The position numbers and the translations under genes are program-made. From Singulisphaera acidiphila DSM 18658 (lineage in GTDB: Bacteria > Planctomycetota > Planctomycetia > Isosphaerales > Isosphaeraceae): a stretch of DNA of 64,000 nucleotides. The notes under the pieces are model-generated. The model searched no databases, was not told the DNA's origin, and worked only from the letters and a program-made list of their open reading frames with translations. Positions 1-8,358 of the stretch are shown here, in pieces. Numbering within the stretch: the first letter of the stretch is position 1; the number at the start of each line of letters is the position of its first letter. The stretch spans positions 7,512,744 through 7,576,743 of the forward strand of contig NC_019892.1 of the NCBI RefSeq assembly GCF_000242455.2, read 5' to 3'.

Positions 1-466
1 CGCGCTGGGTCTCGATCCAGAAGTTCATCGTATCGGCCACGACGAGCTGCCGTTTCTTGGTCTGCGAGAGGACTTTGCGTTGCATCGCAGGGCTACCGTT
101 GGCCAGGAAGACGAACGGCGAGTCAGCGAAAGTGGGCGAGAGATCGGGGTCGAACGTGCCAAGGACGTTCAGGTGGACCTCCAGGGTCTCCGCCGTGCTC
201 ATGTCTCCCGCATACTTACCGCGCCATCGGAATGTGGAGCCATTCTTCTCGACGATCAAGCCCGACGTATCCACCTTGCGATCTTCAAGCATTTCACGGT
301 GAGCGGTCGGGAAGTCTTCTCCCACCACGCCGACCAGCCGGACCGGAGTGAAGTAGCTGGCCGCGTAGGAGAAGAAAACGGCCGACCCACCCAGGGCGTC
401 GTTCACGATGCCATGAGGAGTTTCCACGGAATCAAGCGCAATCGAACCAACGACCAACAACGGCAT
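1..466 (-). CDS. PfkB-family sugar kinase, N-terminal part (cut by window edge)
   Basis: The minus-strand frame is open from 466 to the window edge and gives about 155 residues of a ribokinase/PfkB-type carbohydrate kinase. It begins MPLLVVGSIALDSVETPHG, with the early GSIALD strand and substrate aspartate, followed by LGGSAVFFSYAA and VRLVGVVGEDFP, which match the glycine-rich sugar-binding loop and the first family signature. The ATP-binding half lies outside the window. An ATG two codons upstream (472) is possible, but the GGAGA motif sits seven bases before the ATG at 466, so that start is preferred. It lies 31 bases after the preceding small membrane protein and is probably the third gene of a gltX transcript. 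The substrate cannot be told from this part. Confidence 0.85.
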   Translation of the reverse strand, partial: MPLLVVGSIALDSVETPHGIVNDALGGSAVFFSYAASYFTPVRLVGVVGEDFPTAHREMLEDRKVDTSGLIVEKNGSTFRWRGKYAGDMSTAETLEVHLNVLGTFDPDLSPTFADSPFVFLANGSPAMQRKVLSQTKKRQLVVADTMNFWIETQR

Positions 467-497
467 GAACATTCTCCGGATTTCTGTAAGAACAACG

Positions 498-947
498 TCA
501 GGGTGATTCGAGCGACTTCTCCAGCCAACTCCAAAACCAGGCGCTGAGCCGACCTAGCTTCGACGGCTCCCCGTCATCCTGGTAACGCTCGAACTCGCCT
601 TGCCGAATCACAAGGACAAGGGAAAATCCTTCGCTCTGGAGCGCGGCGGGATTGAAGACTGGGATCTCGAAGTTGGATAGCGAATTATTCTTTTGCTGGA
701 ACGTGACAAGCAAAGTCTGGTCGCCACGCCCTTCGAGAGGGAGCGTGGCGGTCTCTCCCTCAGGAAGCTTGGCCAGGGTGGCCGCGCTCTGCCCACTGAC
801 AAGGCGAAGGTTGGTGATCGGCTCCCCACCTTGGTTGACAACCCGGACGTAAGCGACCGGAGGGCGAAGTAACTGGAGTCCCACTTCTGCCGCGACGAAA
901 AGCAACACCACTGTCACAATCGTGAGATTGCGTTTTCGTCGCGACAT
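498..947 (-). CDS. Hypothetical single-pass membrane protein between gltX and the sugar kinase
   Basis: This encodes about 149 residues. A short basic N-terminus (MSRRKRNL) is followed by one hydrophobic helix at about residues 9-27, then a soluble beta-rich domain and an aromatic end with several Trp residues. It is probably anchored in the inner membrane with the bulk outside the cytoplasm. The frame stays open upstream into gltX, but the ATG at 947 has GAGG about seven bases before it and lies just after the gltX stop, so it is the likely start. I recognise no family and assign no function. Position suggests co-transcription with gltX and the sugar kinase. Confidence 0.6.
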   Translation of the reverse strand: MSRRKRNLTIVTVVLLFVAAEVGLQLLRPPVAYVRVVNQGGEPITNLRLVSGQSAATLAKLPEGETATLPLEGRGDQTLLVTFQQKNNSLSNFEIPVFNPAALQSEGFSLVLVIRQGEFERYQDDGEPSKLGRLSAWFWSWLEKSLESP

Positions 948-996
948 GGGAACACCTCGCGAGCTCGAGACTCTGCCAAACCAAGACTCCTGAGAC

Positions 997-2487
997 TCAA
1001 CCAGCGCCGGCTTCGAGCATGGCGAGCGTGGCCGCGATGCGAGCACGGCAGGAGTCGCGGCCAAGGATGACGAGGCAGTCGTACAACCCCGGACCGACTC
1101 CTTGGCCCGTCGTGGCCACGCGAAGCGGATTGACGACCTGTCCCATCGGATGGCTATTCGTTTCCGCGAACTCGTGGACCGCCTTCTCGAGGGTCGGAAT
1201 GTCGTACGGTTCCACGGTGGCGAGTAGACCGTCCAGGGCGGTCAACAAGGCGGGAACACCCTCCTTGCGAAGCCGCTTCTTGACCGCGTCCGGGTCATGC
1301 GTCAGGGTGTCGGTGAAGAAGTAACGCCCAAGCTTGACGATGTCGGAGAAGACCTTGAGCCGGTCGCCCAGGGCGTTGATCACGGCTTCGATCCGGGTCC
1401 GCGTCTCGGGGGAAACCGGCTCGGTGACGAGACCTTCCTTCTCCAAGAACGGGAGAGCCCCCTCAACCTTCCGCTCGAGCGGAAGCGTCTTCATCCACTC
1501 GCCCTGGACCCAGAAGAGCTTGTCAGGGTCATGGCTGGCGGGCGAGCTGTTGACCCGGTCGAGCGTGAATTTCTCAATCAGCTCAGCGCGAGAGAAAATC
1601 TCCTGGCTATCGTCCAGACTCCAGCCGAGCCGAGCCAGGTAGTTCATCATCGCCTGGGGCAGATACCCCCGATCGACATAGTCACTCAGGTACACGAAAA
1701 CATCGTTCGCCTTGTACTCGGCCCCTTTTCGCTTGGACATCTTCTTCCGCGAACCGGGTTCGGCCACGTAGGGAACGTGTGCGAAGGCCGGCAGCGTATA
1801 GCCCAGGGCCTCAAAAACGAGGATCTGCGTGTAGGTGTTCGACAGGTGTTCCTCCGCGCGGACGACGTGGGTGATCTCCATGTCCGCGTCATCGACCACG
1901 CTGGCGAAGTTGTAGAGCGGGGTGCCGTCCGGCCGGACGATCACGAAGTCGCTGATCTCCTCGGTCTTCTGCTCCACGTCCCCCTTGATCAGGTCGTGGA
2001 CAACCACCGTGCGTCCGAGCGGGACCTGAAATCGGAGGGCATAGGGGCGGCCTTCCGCCTCGTATTGCCGTTGCGTCTCTTCGCTGACCTCTTTCCGGCG
2101 AAACCGGTACGCTCGTTTCGCACGGTCCGACTCGGCACGATCCGCATCCCGCTCCGCCTGAGTGCTATAGTCGCGGTAGACGTGACCCGACGCTTCGAGT
2201 TTGGCCGCGGCCCGAGTGTAAAGCTCGTGCCGTTCCGACTGAAAATAAGGACCGTGGGGTCCCCCGACCTCGGGGCCCTCATCCCAGTCCATCTCCATCC
2301 AGCGGAACCCATCGAGGATCCGATTTACGGCGTTGTCAACGTGTCGTTCCTGATCGGTGTCGTCGATCCGGAGGATGAACTGGCCCCCGAAGTGGCGTGC
2401 GAGTAGCCAACTGAAAAGTGCCGTCCGCACTCCGCCGATGTGCAGGAAACCGGTCGGACTGGGGGCGAACCGTGTTCGTACGCTCAT
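997..2487 (-). CDS. gltX: Glutamyl-tRNA synthetase
   Basis: A class I aminoacyl-tRNA synthetase of 496 residues that charges tRNA-Glu with glutamate in the cytoplasm. The HIGH-type motif is seen near the N-terminus (RFAPSPTGFLHIGG) and the KMSKS loop as KKMSKRKG at about residue 250. The central stretch with RAEEHLSNT and LYNFASVVDD is typical of GluRS catalytic domains, and length is normal for bacterial GltX. The frame extends 28 codons upstream, but homology begins at MSVRTRFAPSPTG, so the ATG at 2487 is chosen. A promoter with a perfect -35 hexamer lies just upstream (2543-2571). Two small genes follow downstream in the same direction. From sequence alone I cannot tell whether the enzyme also charges tRNA-Gln. 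Confidence 0.96.
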   Translation of the reverse strand: MSVRTRFAPSPTGFLHIGGVRTALFSWLLARHFGGQFILRIDDTDQERHVDNAVNRILDGFRWMEMDWDEGPEVGGPHGPYFQSERHELYTRAAAKLEASGHVYRDYSTQAERDADRAESDRAKRAYRFRRKEVSEETQRQYEAEGRPYALRFQVPLGRTVVVHDLIKGDVEQKTEEISDFVIVRPDGTPLYNFASVVDDADMEITHVVRAEEHLSNTYTQILVFEALGYTLPAFAHVPYVAEPGSRKKMSKRKGAEYKANDVFVYLSDYVDRGYLPQAMMNYLARLGWSLDDSQEIFSRAELIEKFTLDRVNSSPASHDPDKLFWVQGEWMKTLPLERKVEGALPFLEKEGLVTEPVSPETRTRIEAVINALGDRLKVFSDIVKLGRYFFTDTLTHDPDAVKKRLRKEGVPALLTALDGLLATVEPYDIPTLEKAVHEFAETNSHPMGQVVNPLRVATTGQGVGPGLYDCLVILGRDSCRARIAATLAMLEAGAG

Positions 2488-2542
2488 AGTCTCGCAATCG
2501 GGCATGTGATCGAAACCGCTTACCGTCGAACGGATTGGGTTA

Positions 2543-2571
2543 ACGATAGGCAGTTTGACCGAGGGTGTCAA
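2543..2571 (-). promoter_or_regulatory. Promoter of gltX
   Basis: On the minus strand TTGACA (2571-2566) and TATCGT (2548-2543) are separated by 17 bases. This is a good housekeeping-type promoter with a predicted start near 2536, giving a leader of about 50 bases before the gltX ATG. Confidence 0.6.
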
Positions 2572-2902
2572 CCAACTTCGAGTCCCTTCCCTTTTACCGT
2601 CATCAGCCGTGCGAATTGCGGAATTTGGAGGGGGAAGCCAGTCCGGGCCCGGGAGAAGTTCGGATTCTCCCGGCGAGAGAGAGCGTCAATGAGACTGGTC
2701 GAACCCTCGCGAGCGGCGTTTTCGATCCTGCTTGAGAAGGCCCCTTTTTTCGATAGCAGGAGGGGCGAGCCAAGTCCGGGGAATCCCCATCGGGCATTGA
2801 CACCGCATCCTCCCGTGGTCCGAGGGGAGGACGATCCTCTCAATCCGCCCTGCGAACCGTTCCATGAGCCCAGATGCACCAAACAGTTGATCTTGCCAGA
2901 CG
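2572..2902. other. Gene-free divergent spacer with one perfect hairpin
   Basis: Between the gltX promoter and the kinase promoter I find no convincing gene; short frames here have no recognisable domain. The only marked structure is a perfect 9-bp inverted repeat, CCGGGAGAA (2649-2657) and TTCTCCCGG (2665-2673), with a 7-base loop and no T run, so it is not an ordinary terminator. Confidence 0.5.
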
Positions 2903-2930
2903 TTGCGACAGGCTGCTCCTCTGGTAAGAT
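2903..2930 (+). promoter_or_regulatory. Likely promoter of the Ser/Thr kinase gene
   Basis: TTGCGA (2903-2908) and TAAGAT (2925-2930) are separated by 16 bases. The predicted start is near 2937, about 65 bases before the kinase ATG. The hexamers match well but not perfectly. Confidence 0.4.
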
Positions 2931-3001
2931 AGAGAAGTCAAGCTCTCGCGCAGGACGCCACTTCTTCGATTGAAGACCGGTCAGAGCAGGAACCCTCTCC
3001 G

Positions 3002-4597
3002 ATGCCAGACTATGATGCCGAGACGTTGGCCGAGCAGGCCTTGATGATCGGACTGGTCGATAAAGATCAGGCAATGCAAGCGAGGTTTGAAGCCGAAGAT
3101 GGCTCTCCCGAGTCGCTCCTCCGCGTCTTGCTCCGCAAGGGCCTGCTCACGAGCTGGCAAGTCGAGCGGCTGCAAAAGGGGGACCCGTCGGGGTTCTTCT
3201 ACGGCGGCTGCAAGGTGCTCTTCCACATTGCCGAGGGAACGTTCGCCCGCGTCTATCGGGGCCAGCGGATGATTGGGGGGAATTCGGTCGCCATCAAGGT
3301 GCTCCGCCAACGCTTCGTCTCCGACCCCGACGCAATCTCCCGGTTTCGCAAGGAAGCCGAGGCCGGAATGAAGCTCGTCCATCCGAACATCGTTCAGATT
3401 CTCGATTTCGGCGAAGAAGACAAAAAACATTACATGATGATGGAGTACGTCGAGGGAACGAACCTCCGTGACCTCTTGAAGATCCGGACTCGGATCGATG
3501 CCGCCGCCGCCCTCCCCATGATGATTGGGCTTGCTGCGGGCTTGCAGTATTCCTTCGAACACGGCGTGACCCACCGTGATATCAAGGGAACGAACATTCT
3601 GATCAGCAACAACGGCACCGCCAAACTCGTCGATTTCGGGCTCGCGACAATCGAGGGAGACAACTCGAAGTCCGCATCGCTCAACCAGCGCACCGTGGAC
3701 TACTCCGCACTCGAACGAACCTGCAACAGCCCCAAGGGAGATCCTCGGTCCGACATCTACTTCCTCGGCTGCGTTTTCTACCAGATGCTCACCGGCCAAC
3801 TGGCCATGGCCGAGGTGGAATCGAAAGACCCCCTACAGAAGATGCTCAAGCGCAGCTTTGGCGCCATCAAACCATTGAGCGACCAGCGCCATGCCCCCGA
3901 CCCGGAATTGACTCGAATCATCGAAAAGATGATGAAAGTTGATGTGAAGTCCCGGTATCAGTTGATGTCGGACGTCTACAAGGACCTGGTCGCGTTTCAA
4001 ACCCAACAGCAGAGCCAAACGACCAGCAGTGCCGAAAGGGCCGAGGCTGAAGGAAGAAAGTCGGACGAGTTCGACTTTGATTCGCTCTTTACCTACAAGG
4101 AGATCGAGCCCGTTGCCCCAGTCGCCGAACCCAAGAAGGCACCGGAGCCGGAGATCCCGAGCGAAGTTGTGAATGAGACCGAGCCGGATCATCTCGATTT
4201 CGAGATCAAGGCGATCCAGCAAAAGCATATCCTTTGCGTCGAAACCCAGAGCGAGATCCAGGACGCATTCCGCAAGTCGCTCTCGAAGTTGGGCTACCGA
4301 GTCATTCTTGTCAGCGATGCGGAGCGCGCGGCCGAGCGCTACCGTGAAACGACCCCCGACGCCGTGATCTTCGACGTCGACGGTTTCGGCGACGAAGGGA
4401 TTGATGCGTTTATCGACATGCACGACAAGGCCCACGAAGACGAACACGACCTCGCGGCCGTCGTCCTCCTCGGCCCCAAACAGGCGGGCTTCAAGGGGCG
4501 GCTGCCCAACGATGACCGGCTGATCGTGTTCGTCAAGCCCGTCAAAATGAAGGATATCCAAGGCGCCATCGTGCAGCTTGTCCCTGCCGTGGGATGA
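3002..4597 (+). CDS. Cytoplasmic Ser/Thr protein kinase with C-terminal receiver-like domain
   Basis: This 531-residue protein has three parts. Residues 1-75 form the helical N-terminal module common in planctomycete kinases (LLRKGLLTSWQVERLQKG). Residues about 78-350 form a Hanks-type kinase: glycine loop GTFARVYRG, invariant VAIK lysine (about K99), catalytic HRDIKGTN (about D193) and the DFG motif in KLVDFGLAT. After a charged Pro/Glu linker, residues about 409-531 resemble a response-regulator receiver, with a possible phosphoacceptor in VIFDVDGFGDEG (about D458) and the switch lysine in VFVKPVK. The usual acidic pair at the start of a receiver is absent (HILCVETQ), so phosphorylation is uncertain. 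There is no membrane helix, so signals are probably intracellular. It ends four bases before the convergent cbiA stop. Confidence 0.9.
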   Translation: MPDYDAETLAEQALMIGLVDKDQAMQARFEAEDGSPESLLRVLLRKGLLTSWQVERLQKGDPSGFFYGGCKVLFHIAEGTFARVYRGQRMIGGNSVAIKVLRQRFVSDPDAISRFRKEAEAGMKLVHPNIVQILDFGEEDKKHYMMMEYVEGTNLRDLLKIRTRIDAAAALPMMIGLAAGLQYSFEHGVTHRDIKGTNILISNNGTAKLVDFGLATIEGDNSKSASLNQRTVDYSALERTCNSPKGDPRSDIYFLGCVFYQMLTGQLAMAEVESKDPLQKMLKRSFGAIKPLSDQRHAPDPELTRIIEKMMKVDVKSRYQLMSDVYKDLVAFQTQQQSQTTSSAERAEAEGRKSDEFDFDSLFTYKEIEPVAPVAEPKKAPEPEIPSEVVNETEPDHLDFEIKAIQQKHILCVETQSEIQDAFRKSLSKLGYRVILVSDAERAAERYRETTPDAVIFDVDGFGDEGIDAFIDMHDKAHEDEHDLAAVVLLGPKQAGFKGRLPNDDRLIVFVKPVKMKDIQGAIVQLVPAVG

Positions 4598-4601
4598 CGG
4601 A

Positions 4602-5990
4602 TCAGGTGGAGTTCTTCCACGAGGTCCTGGAGGATTCGAGAAGAGTGGCGGCGACGCGCCCATTGGAGCCGAAGTGAAGGTGGGCGTATCCTGCCAACAG
4701 GCCGCCGATCTGAATCCCGTCCGGCTTCGACTCGCGACCCGGGCGGTTCAGGCTCGTGGCATAGCGCAGGGAAGCGAGCGGCTCGAGCTGCGAATAGTGA
4801 AATTCATGCCCGCGAACCGTGGTCCCCTCGCGTCCTAGTACCGTATCCCGCTCCGCAATCACCGAGACATAGCCCAGGGCGGCGAGCTTGGACTGCATGA
4901 CCGCGCGAGCGGGGATGAGTCCCCAGAGCGCATGATCCTTGCCCTCGAGGTCGCGGAGGAACTGGGTACAGGCCATCATGCCCCCGCACTCGGCCAGGAT
5001 CGTCCCCCCTTGGGCGTGAAAGCTCCGGATCGATGCGCGCATCGCATCGTTGGCCGCGAGGCGCGCCGCATGGATCTCGGGATAACCCCCCCCGAGATAA
5101 ACCAGGTCGATCCCAGGGGGCAACTCGGGATCGTTGAGCGGAGAAAAGGGGACGATCTCCGCGCCCGCGGCGCGAAGCTGGTCGAGATTATCTTCGTAGT
5201 AGAAACAGAACGCATGATCGCGCGCCAGTCCAACTCGAACCGTAGGTCGCGCCCTCGGACCAGGAGCCGCGCTTTCGGAGGGGGGGACAAGGTTGGGAAT
5301 TCGAGCCAGCTCAACCAGCCGGTCAAGGTCAAGGGTCGACTCGGCCACATCGGCCAGCGCATTGGCCAGCGACGAGTCGAGGGCCAGCTCCTCGGCGGTC
5401 CAGAGCCCAAGATGCCGCGAAGGGATCGAGAGCAATTCATTCCGCGCCAGGTAGCCGAGCAGGCTGAGGTCCGATGCTTCCGCCCGAAGCCCAGGGGCGA
5501 GGTACTCGGCGTAATGGCGATGACTGCCGACGTTGTTGGCGACGATCCCTTCGACCCGGACCGACTCATCGAACCGGGCAAAGCCGAGAACCAGGGGGAC
5601 GATCGATCGCGCCAGACCACGCGCATCGACGACCAACACGACAGGCAATCCCAATTGCCGCGCGAGGTCGGCCGTCGATCCTGACTCGTCCAGGCCTCCG
5701 CGCCCGTCGAACAGCCCCATCACGCCCTCGATGACCGCCAGGTCAGCACCGACCGTTCCGTTGCGGAACGTCTCGGCGAGGGCGGGCGGATCGAGCAGCC
5801 AGGTATCGAGATTCCGGCTCGGCCGGCCGGTGATCCGGGTCTGATGCCCTGGGTCGATGAAGTCAGGCCCGACCTTGAAGCCCTGGACGCGAACGCCCCG
5901 CCGAGTGAGTGCGGCCAAGATCGCAAGCGTAACCGTCGTTTTTCCCGAGCCGGAATGGGTGCCGGCCACAATGACCGCGGGTGTTGTCAT
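4602..5990 (-). CDS. cbiA: Cobyrinate a,c-diamide synthase
   Basis: A glutamine-dependent enzyme of 462 residues that amidates the a and c carboxylates of (hydrogeno)cobyrinic acid in corrin ring synthesis. The N-terminal dethiobiotin synthetase-like ATPase has the P-loop GTHSGSGKTT and the segment FKVGPDFIDPGHQ. The C-terminal class I glutamine amidotransferase domain has its nucleophile in ILAECGGMMA and the late histidine region RGHEFHYSQ. The ATG at 5990 is chosen because the ATPase strand starts directly after it; the frame has six extra upstream codons. It follows cobM by 62 bases. CbiA (cobyrinate) and CobB (hydrogenobyrinate) cannot be separated here; the choice depends on the organism's aerobic or anaerobic route. 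Confidence 0.92.
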   Translation of the reverse strand: MTTPAVIVAGTHSGSGKTTVTLAILAALTRRGVRVQGFKVGPDFIDPGHQTRITGRPSRNLDTWLLDPPALAETFRNGTVGADLAVIEGVMGLFDGRGGLDESGSTADLARQLGLPVVLVVDARGLARSIVPLVLGFARFDESVRVEGIVANNVGSHRHYAEYLAPGLRAEASDLSLLGYLARNELLSIPSRHLGLWTAEELALDSSLANALADVAESTLDLDRLVELARIPNLVPPSESAAPGPRARPTVRVGLARDHAFCFYYEDNLDQLRAAGAEIVPFSPLNDPELPPGIDLVYLGGGYPEIHAARLAANDAMRASIRSFHAQGGTILAECGGMMACTQFLRDLEGKDHALWGLIPARAVMQSKLAALGYVSVIAERDTVLGREGTTVRGHEFHYSQLEPLASLRYATSLNRPGRESKPDGIQIGGLLAGYAHLHFGSNGRVAATLLESSRTSWKNST

Positions 5991-6052
5991 GATGGAAATC
6001 GCTACCAAGTGACACGGTCCCAGGGCCGATCCGGCGGCATCATTATAAGGGC

Positions 6053-6889
6053 TCAGGGTGAGTCGAATTCAACCATCGTATCCGCCTCTGGCTCGAGAGC
6101 GGATTCATCGGCAGACGCCCCCTTGCGAAAGAGGTGGCTATAACTCTTATTGTACAAATGGCTCTCCAGGGCGGGCGCGCCATCGACCATCGGGCCGATG
6201 AAGATCAATGCCGTGCGAGTGATCCCCGCGTTTGCCATCTGCGCGGCGACTTCGGCGAGCGAACAGCGCAGGAATTGCTGGTCGGGCCAACCGACGCGGT
6301 AGGCAACCACGACGGGAGCCTCCGGCCCGTAGCGCGGCTGGAGCGCGGTGACGACTTCGACCATTTGATCGGCCGAAAGGAACAAGGCCATCCCGGTCCC
6401 ATGGCTCCCCAGTGCGGCCAGGTCGTCAACCTCGGGAACGCCCGTCCGACCGGCCGCCCTGGTGAGGATCACCGACTGGTTTTTCCCGGCCGGGGTCAGC
6501 TCAATCTTGAGTGCGGCGGCGGCGGCCTGGTACGAGCTGACGCCCGGGACGACTTCGTAGGGAACCTCGCACTCGTCGAGGCGCCGCATCTGTTCGGCGA
6601 TCGCCCCGTAAAGGCTCGGGTCTCCCGAATGCACGCGCGCGACATCCTTCCCCTCGGCGCTGGCCTCGGTCATCAACGCCACGATCGCGTCGAGGTGCAT
6701 GCTCGCCGAGTTCCGAACAACCGCCCCCGCCGGCGCGCAGGAGACGATCACTCTCGGCACCAGCGAGCCCGCGAACAGGCAGACCGGGCACCGCTCGATC
6801 AGGGCACGGCCACGGACGGTGATCAGGTCGGGGTCGCCCGGCCCTGCGCCGATGAAATAGACCGTCCCCTTCGTCGTCGAGATACTCAA
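6053..6889 (-). CDS. cobM: Precorrin-4 C11-methyltransferase
   Basis: A tetrapyrrole methylase of 278 residues that transfers a methyl group from S-adenosylmethionine to C11 of the corrin precursor. The family signatures are clear: VYFIGAGPGDPDLITVRG at the N-terminus, HSGDPSLYGAI in the middle and the VVPGVSSYQAAAA segment. The reading frame runs upstream to an ATG at 6937, but a TTG at 6889 overlaps the TGA of the preceding membrane gene as TTGA and begins MSISTTKGTVYF, close to the expected N-terminus. The overlap implies translational coupling. The nearest alternative in the family is CbiF, the same enzyme named from the anaerobic route. Confidence 0.92.
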   Translation of the reverse strand: MSISTTKGTVYFIGAGPGDPDLITVRGRALIERCPVCLFAGSLVPRVIVSCAPAGAVVRNSASMHLDAIVALMTEASAEGKDVARVHSGDPSLYGAIAEQMRRLDECEVPYEVVPGVSSYQAAAAALKIELTPAGKNQSVILTRAAGRTGVPEVDDLAALGSHGTGMALFLSADQMVEVVTALQPRYGPEAPVVVAYRVGWPDQQFLRCSLAEVAAQMANAGITRTALIFIGPMVDGAPALESHLYNKSYSHLFRKGASADESALEPEADTMVEFDSP

Positions 6890-7416
6890 GGCAAGCTCTT
6901 TCCCAGAATAATGAGTGCCACCCAAGCGAATGGCCAAGTCACAAGGAGACCGATCGCCGCCTCATGGGTCCAGTATCGGCATCCCCCGGGGGGACTGAGA
7001 CGTGAAGGTCGGAAAACCCTCAAGCCCACGGCCGCCAGAACAGGGAAAACCCCGAGCACGGCCGAGTCAAGCACCCTGGTCTGATGCAAACGGACGGGGA
7101 CCACCAGGATCGTCAAGCCGATCCAATAGAACCCAATGATCAGCCAGGCCAGTTCAGCCCAAGTGCGGGACTCAGGAGCGTCGGACTCTGCCGATTCTCG
7201 ACCCGGTCGACGATGTCCCAGCATCACAATCGGGCCGCTCATGGCCATCCCAAGCCAGAGGAAGGCGATCCCCAGAACGCATAACACAGGAAACGAAGGC
7301 TCTTCCACGGCGGGCCAGAATGCTCGCACGAGAACCGACGCCAAACTATAACCAACCACCATGGCCGTGAGGTCCAGAAGGTGGAGCCCCTGCCTGGGAA
7401 CGCTCTGGAGGTTCAT
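6886..7416 (-). CDS. Small polytopic membrane protein coupled to cobM (second of two related copies)
   Basis: This 176-residue protein is predicted to have about five hydrophobic segments, starting LLDLTAMVVGYSLASVLVRAF and ending with WPFAWVALIILG. The ATG at 7416 has GGAG seven bases upstream; the frame is open further but overlaps the gene before it. Its TGA overlaps the TTG start of cobM by four bases, so the two are probably co-translated. It resembles the upstream neighbour in helix layout and short motifs (LD..A.V.G...ASV..R, then F.W...GP), which suggests an old tandem duplication. I recognise no family. A role in cobalt or corrinoid handling is only suggested by position. Confidence 0.65.
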   Translation of the reverse strand: MNLQSVPRQGLHLLDLTAMVVGYSLASVLVRAFWPAVEEPSFPVLCVLGIAFLWLGMAMSGPIVMLGHRRPGRESAESDAPESRTWAELAWLIIGFYWIGLTILVVPVRLHQTRVLDSAVLGVFPVLAAVGLRVFRPSRLSPPGGCRYWTHEAAIGLLVTWPFAWVALIILGKSLP

Positions 7417-7454
7417 CGACGGTCTCCAGGGCAAAGCCGAACCCGCCTCGCGAA

Positions 7455-7979
7455 TCAACTGATCACAACCAGCCCGATCCCACACTGTACCGGCCACGCG
7501 ACGGCGAGCATCAGGCCGACCCGGTTCGTCCAGGGCATCGACGCGGTCCGCGCCGCCTGTTCGGGAGACACTGTAACCCAGGTCGTCCAGATCACCCAAA
7601 GCGCGATCAGCGAGACGATGGCCAGACCCACGATTAATCCCGTCGCAAACGAGGCATCATACGCGGACGTCCCGTCTCCGATCGTCGATCGCAGCAGGGC
7701 GCTCACCAGCCAGGGAGACCCGAGCAACGCCCAGAGGCCATCGCCCACCCGAGGATATCCCGGCTTCTGGCGGGCAAACCGGCGGACCACGAAAAGAAAA
7801 GGGCCGGTCGCCGTGAGCGAGACCCAGGTGAATGTACACCAGACGAGAGTCCAGCCAAACCCGGTCAGATTGTCGCGAATGATCTCTCGGAGGTGGACCG
7901 AGGCAACCGCGGCGCCCATCACCAGCGCCACCCCGTCGAGCACGCGAAAGCCGTCCTCATCGTTCATCCGATCTATCAT
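7455..7979 (-). CDS. Small polytopic membrane protein (first of two related copies)
   Basis: The product has 174 residues with about four to five hydrophobic segments, for example VLDGVALVMGAAVASV, TGLIVGLAIVSLIALWVIW and GLMLAVAWPVQCGIGLVV. The ATG at 7979 is chosen because GGAG sits seven bases before it; another ATG four codons later lacks such a site. It is the first gene of the minus-strand cluster that runs through a paralogous membrane protein into cobM and cbiA, with gaps of 38, -4 and 62 bases. No family is recognised. I saw no cobalamin riboswitch or clear promoter in the 7980-8190 region upstream. Confidence 0.6.
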   Translation of the reverse strand: MIDRMNDEDGFRVLDGVALVMGAAVASVHLREIIRDNLTGFGWTLVWCTFTWVSLTATGPFLFVVRRFARQKPGYPRVGDGLWALLGSPWLVSALLRSTIGDGTSAYDASFATGLIVGLAIVSLIALWVIWTTWVTVSPEQAARTASMPWTNRVGLMLAVAWPVQCGIGLVVIS

Positions 7980-8193
7980 GATCGAACTCCGTCGGAGAAG
8001 GAAGGCCGGCTCCGAATCGTCTCTTGAATCGCCGTACGAAACCGTTCGCGTCCGAACAGGAGGAGGATCGCACTCGGTTCGAGTCGATGGTAAACCCTGA
8101 TTAAGCCAACGATTTCTCTCGATTCTCCTGGTGATTTGGTTCAGAATGGGCCACAAGCGAACAGAAAACGCCAGAAAATGCGCAAACGCCTGT

Positions 8194-8223
8194 TTGCCGG
8201 AATCTACTCACACCCCTTATAAT
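8194..8223 (+). promoter_or_regulatory. Promoter of der in a 379-bp divergent spacer
   Basis: TTGCCG (8194-8199) and a perfect TATAAT (8218-8223) are 18 bases apart, with a predicted start near 8230 and a leader of about 130 bases to der. The rest of the spacer 7980-8358 holds no gene I can support. Confidence 0.6.
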
Positions 8224-8358
8224 TGACGGCGTTGGTGCATGGCAATGTTGTGATCGCTCGATGCCGAGGCAAGGCCAAGCCCAGAGTTCTCGTTTCTCTC
8301 CATTCCAACCGCGCTCCCATGTATCGCGCGGGCCCAGCCCAGCCGCTGGCGAAAGGTC

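Noticed and set aside
2568..3074. Minus-strand gene of 168 codons between gltX and the kinase
   Set aside because: It overlaps the kinase start and both predicted promoters and shows no domain.
7980..8193. Cobalamin riboswitch upstream of the corrin gene cluster
   Set aside because: I looked for the conserved B12-box (GCCACTG-like) and found none; a covariance search would be decisive.
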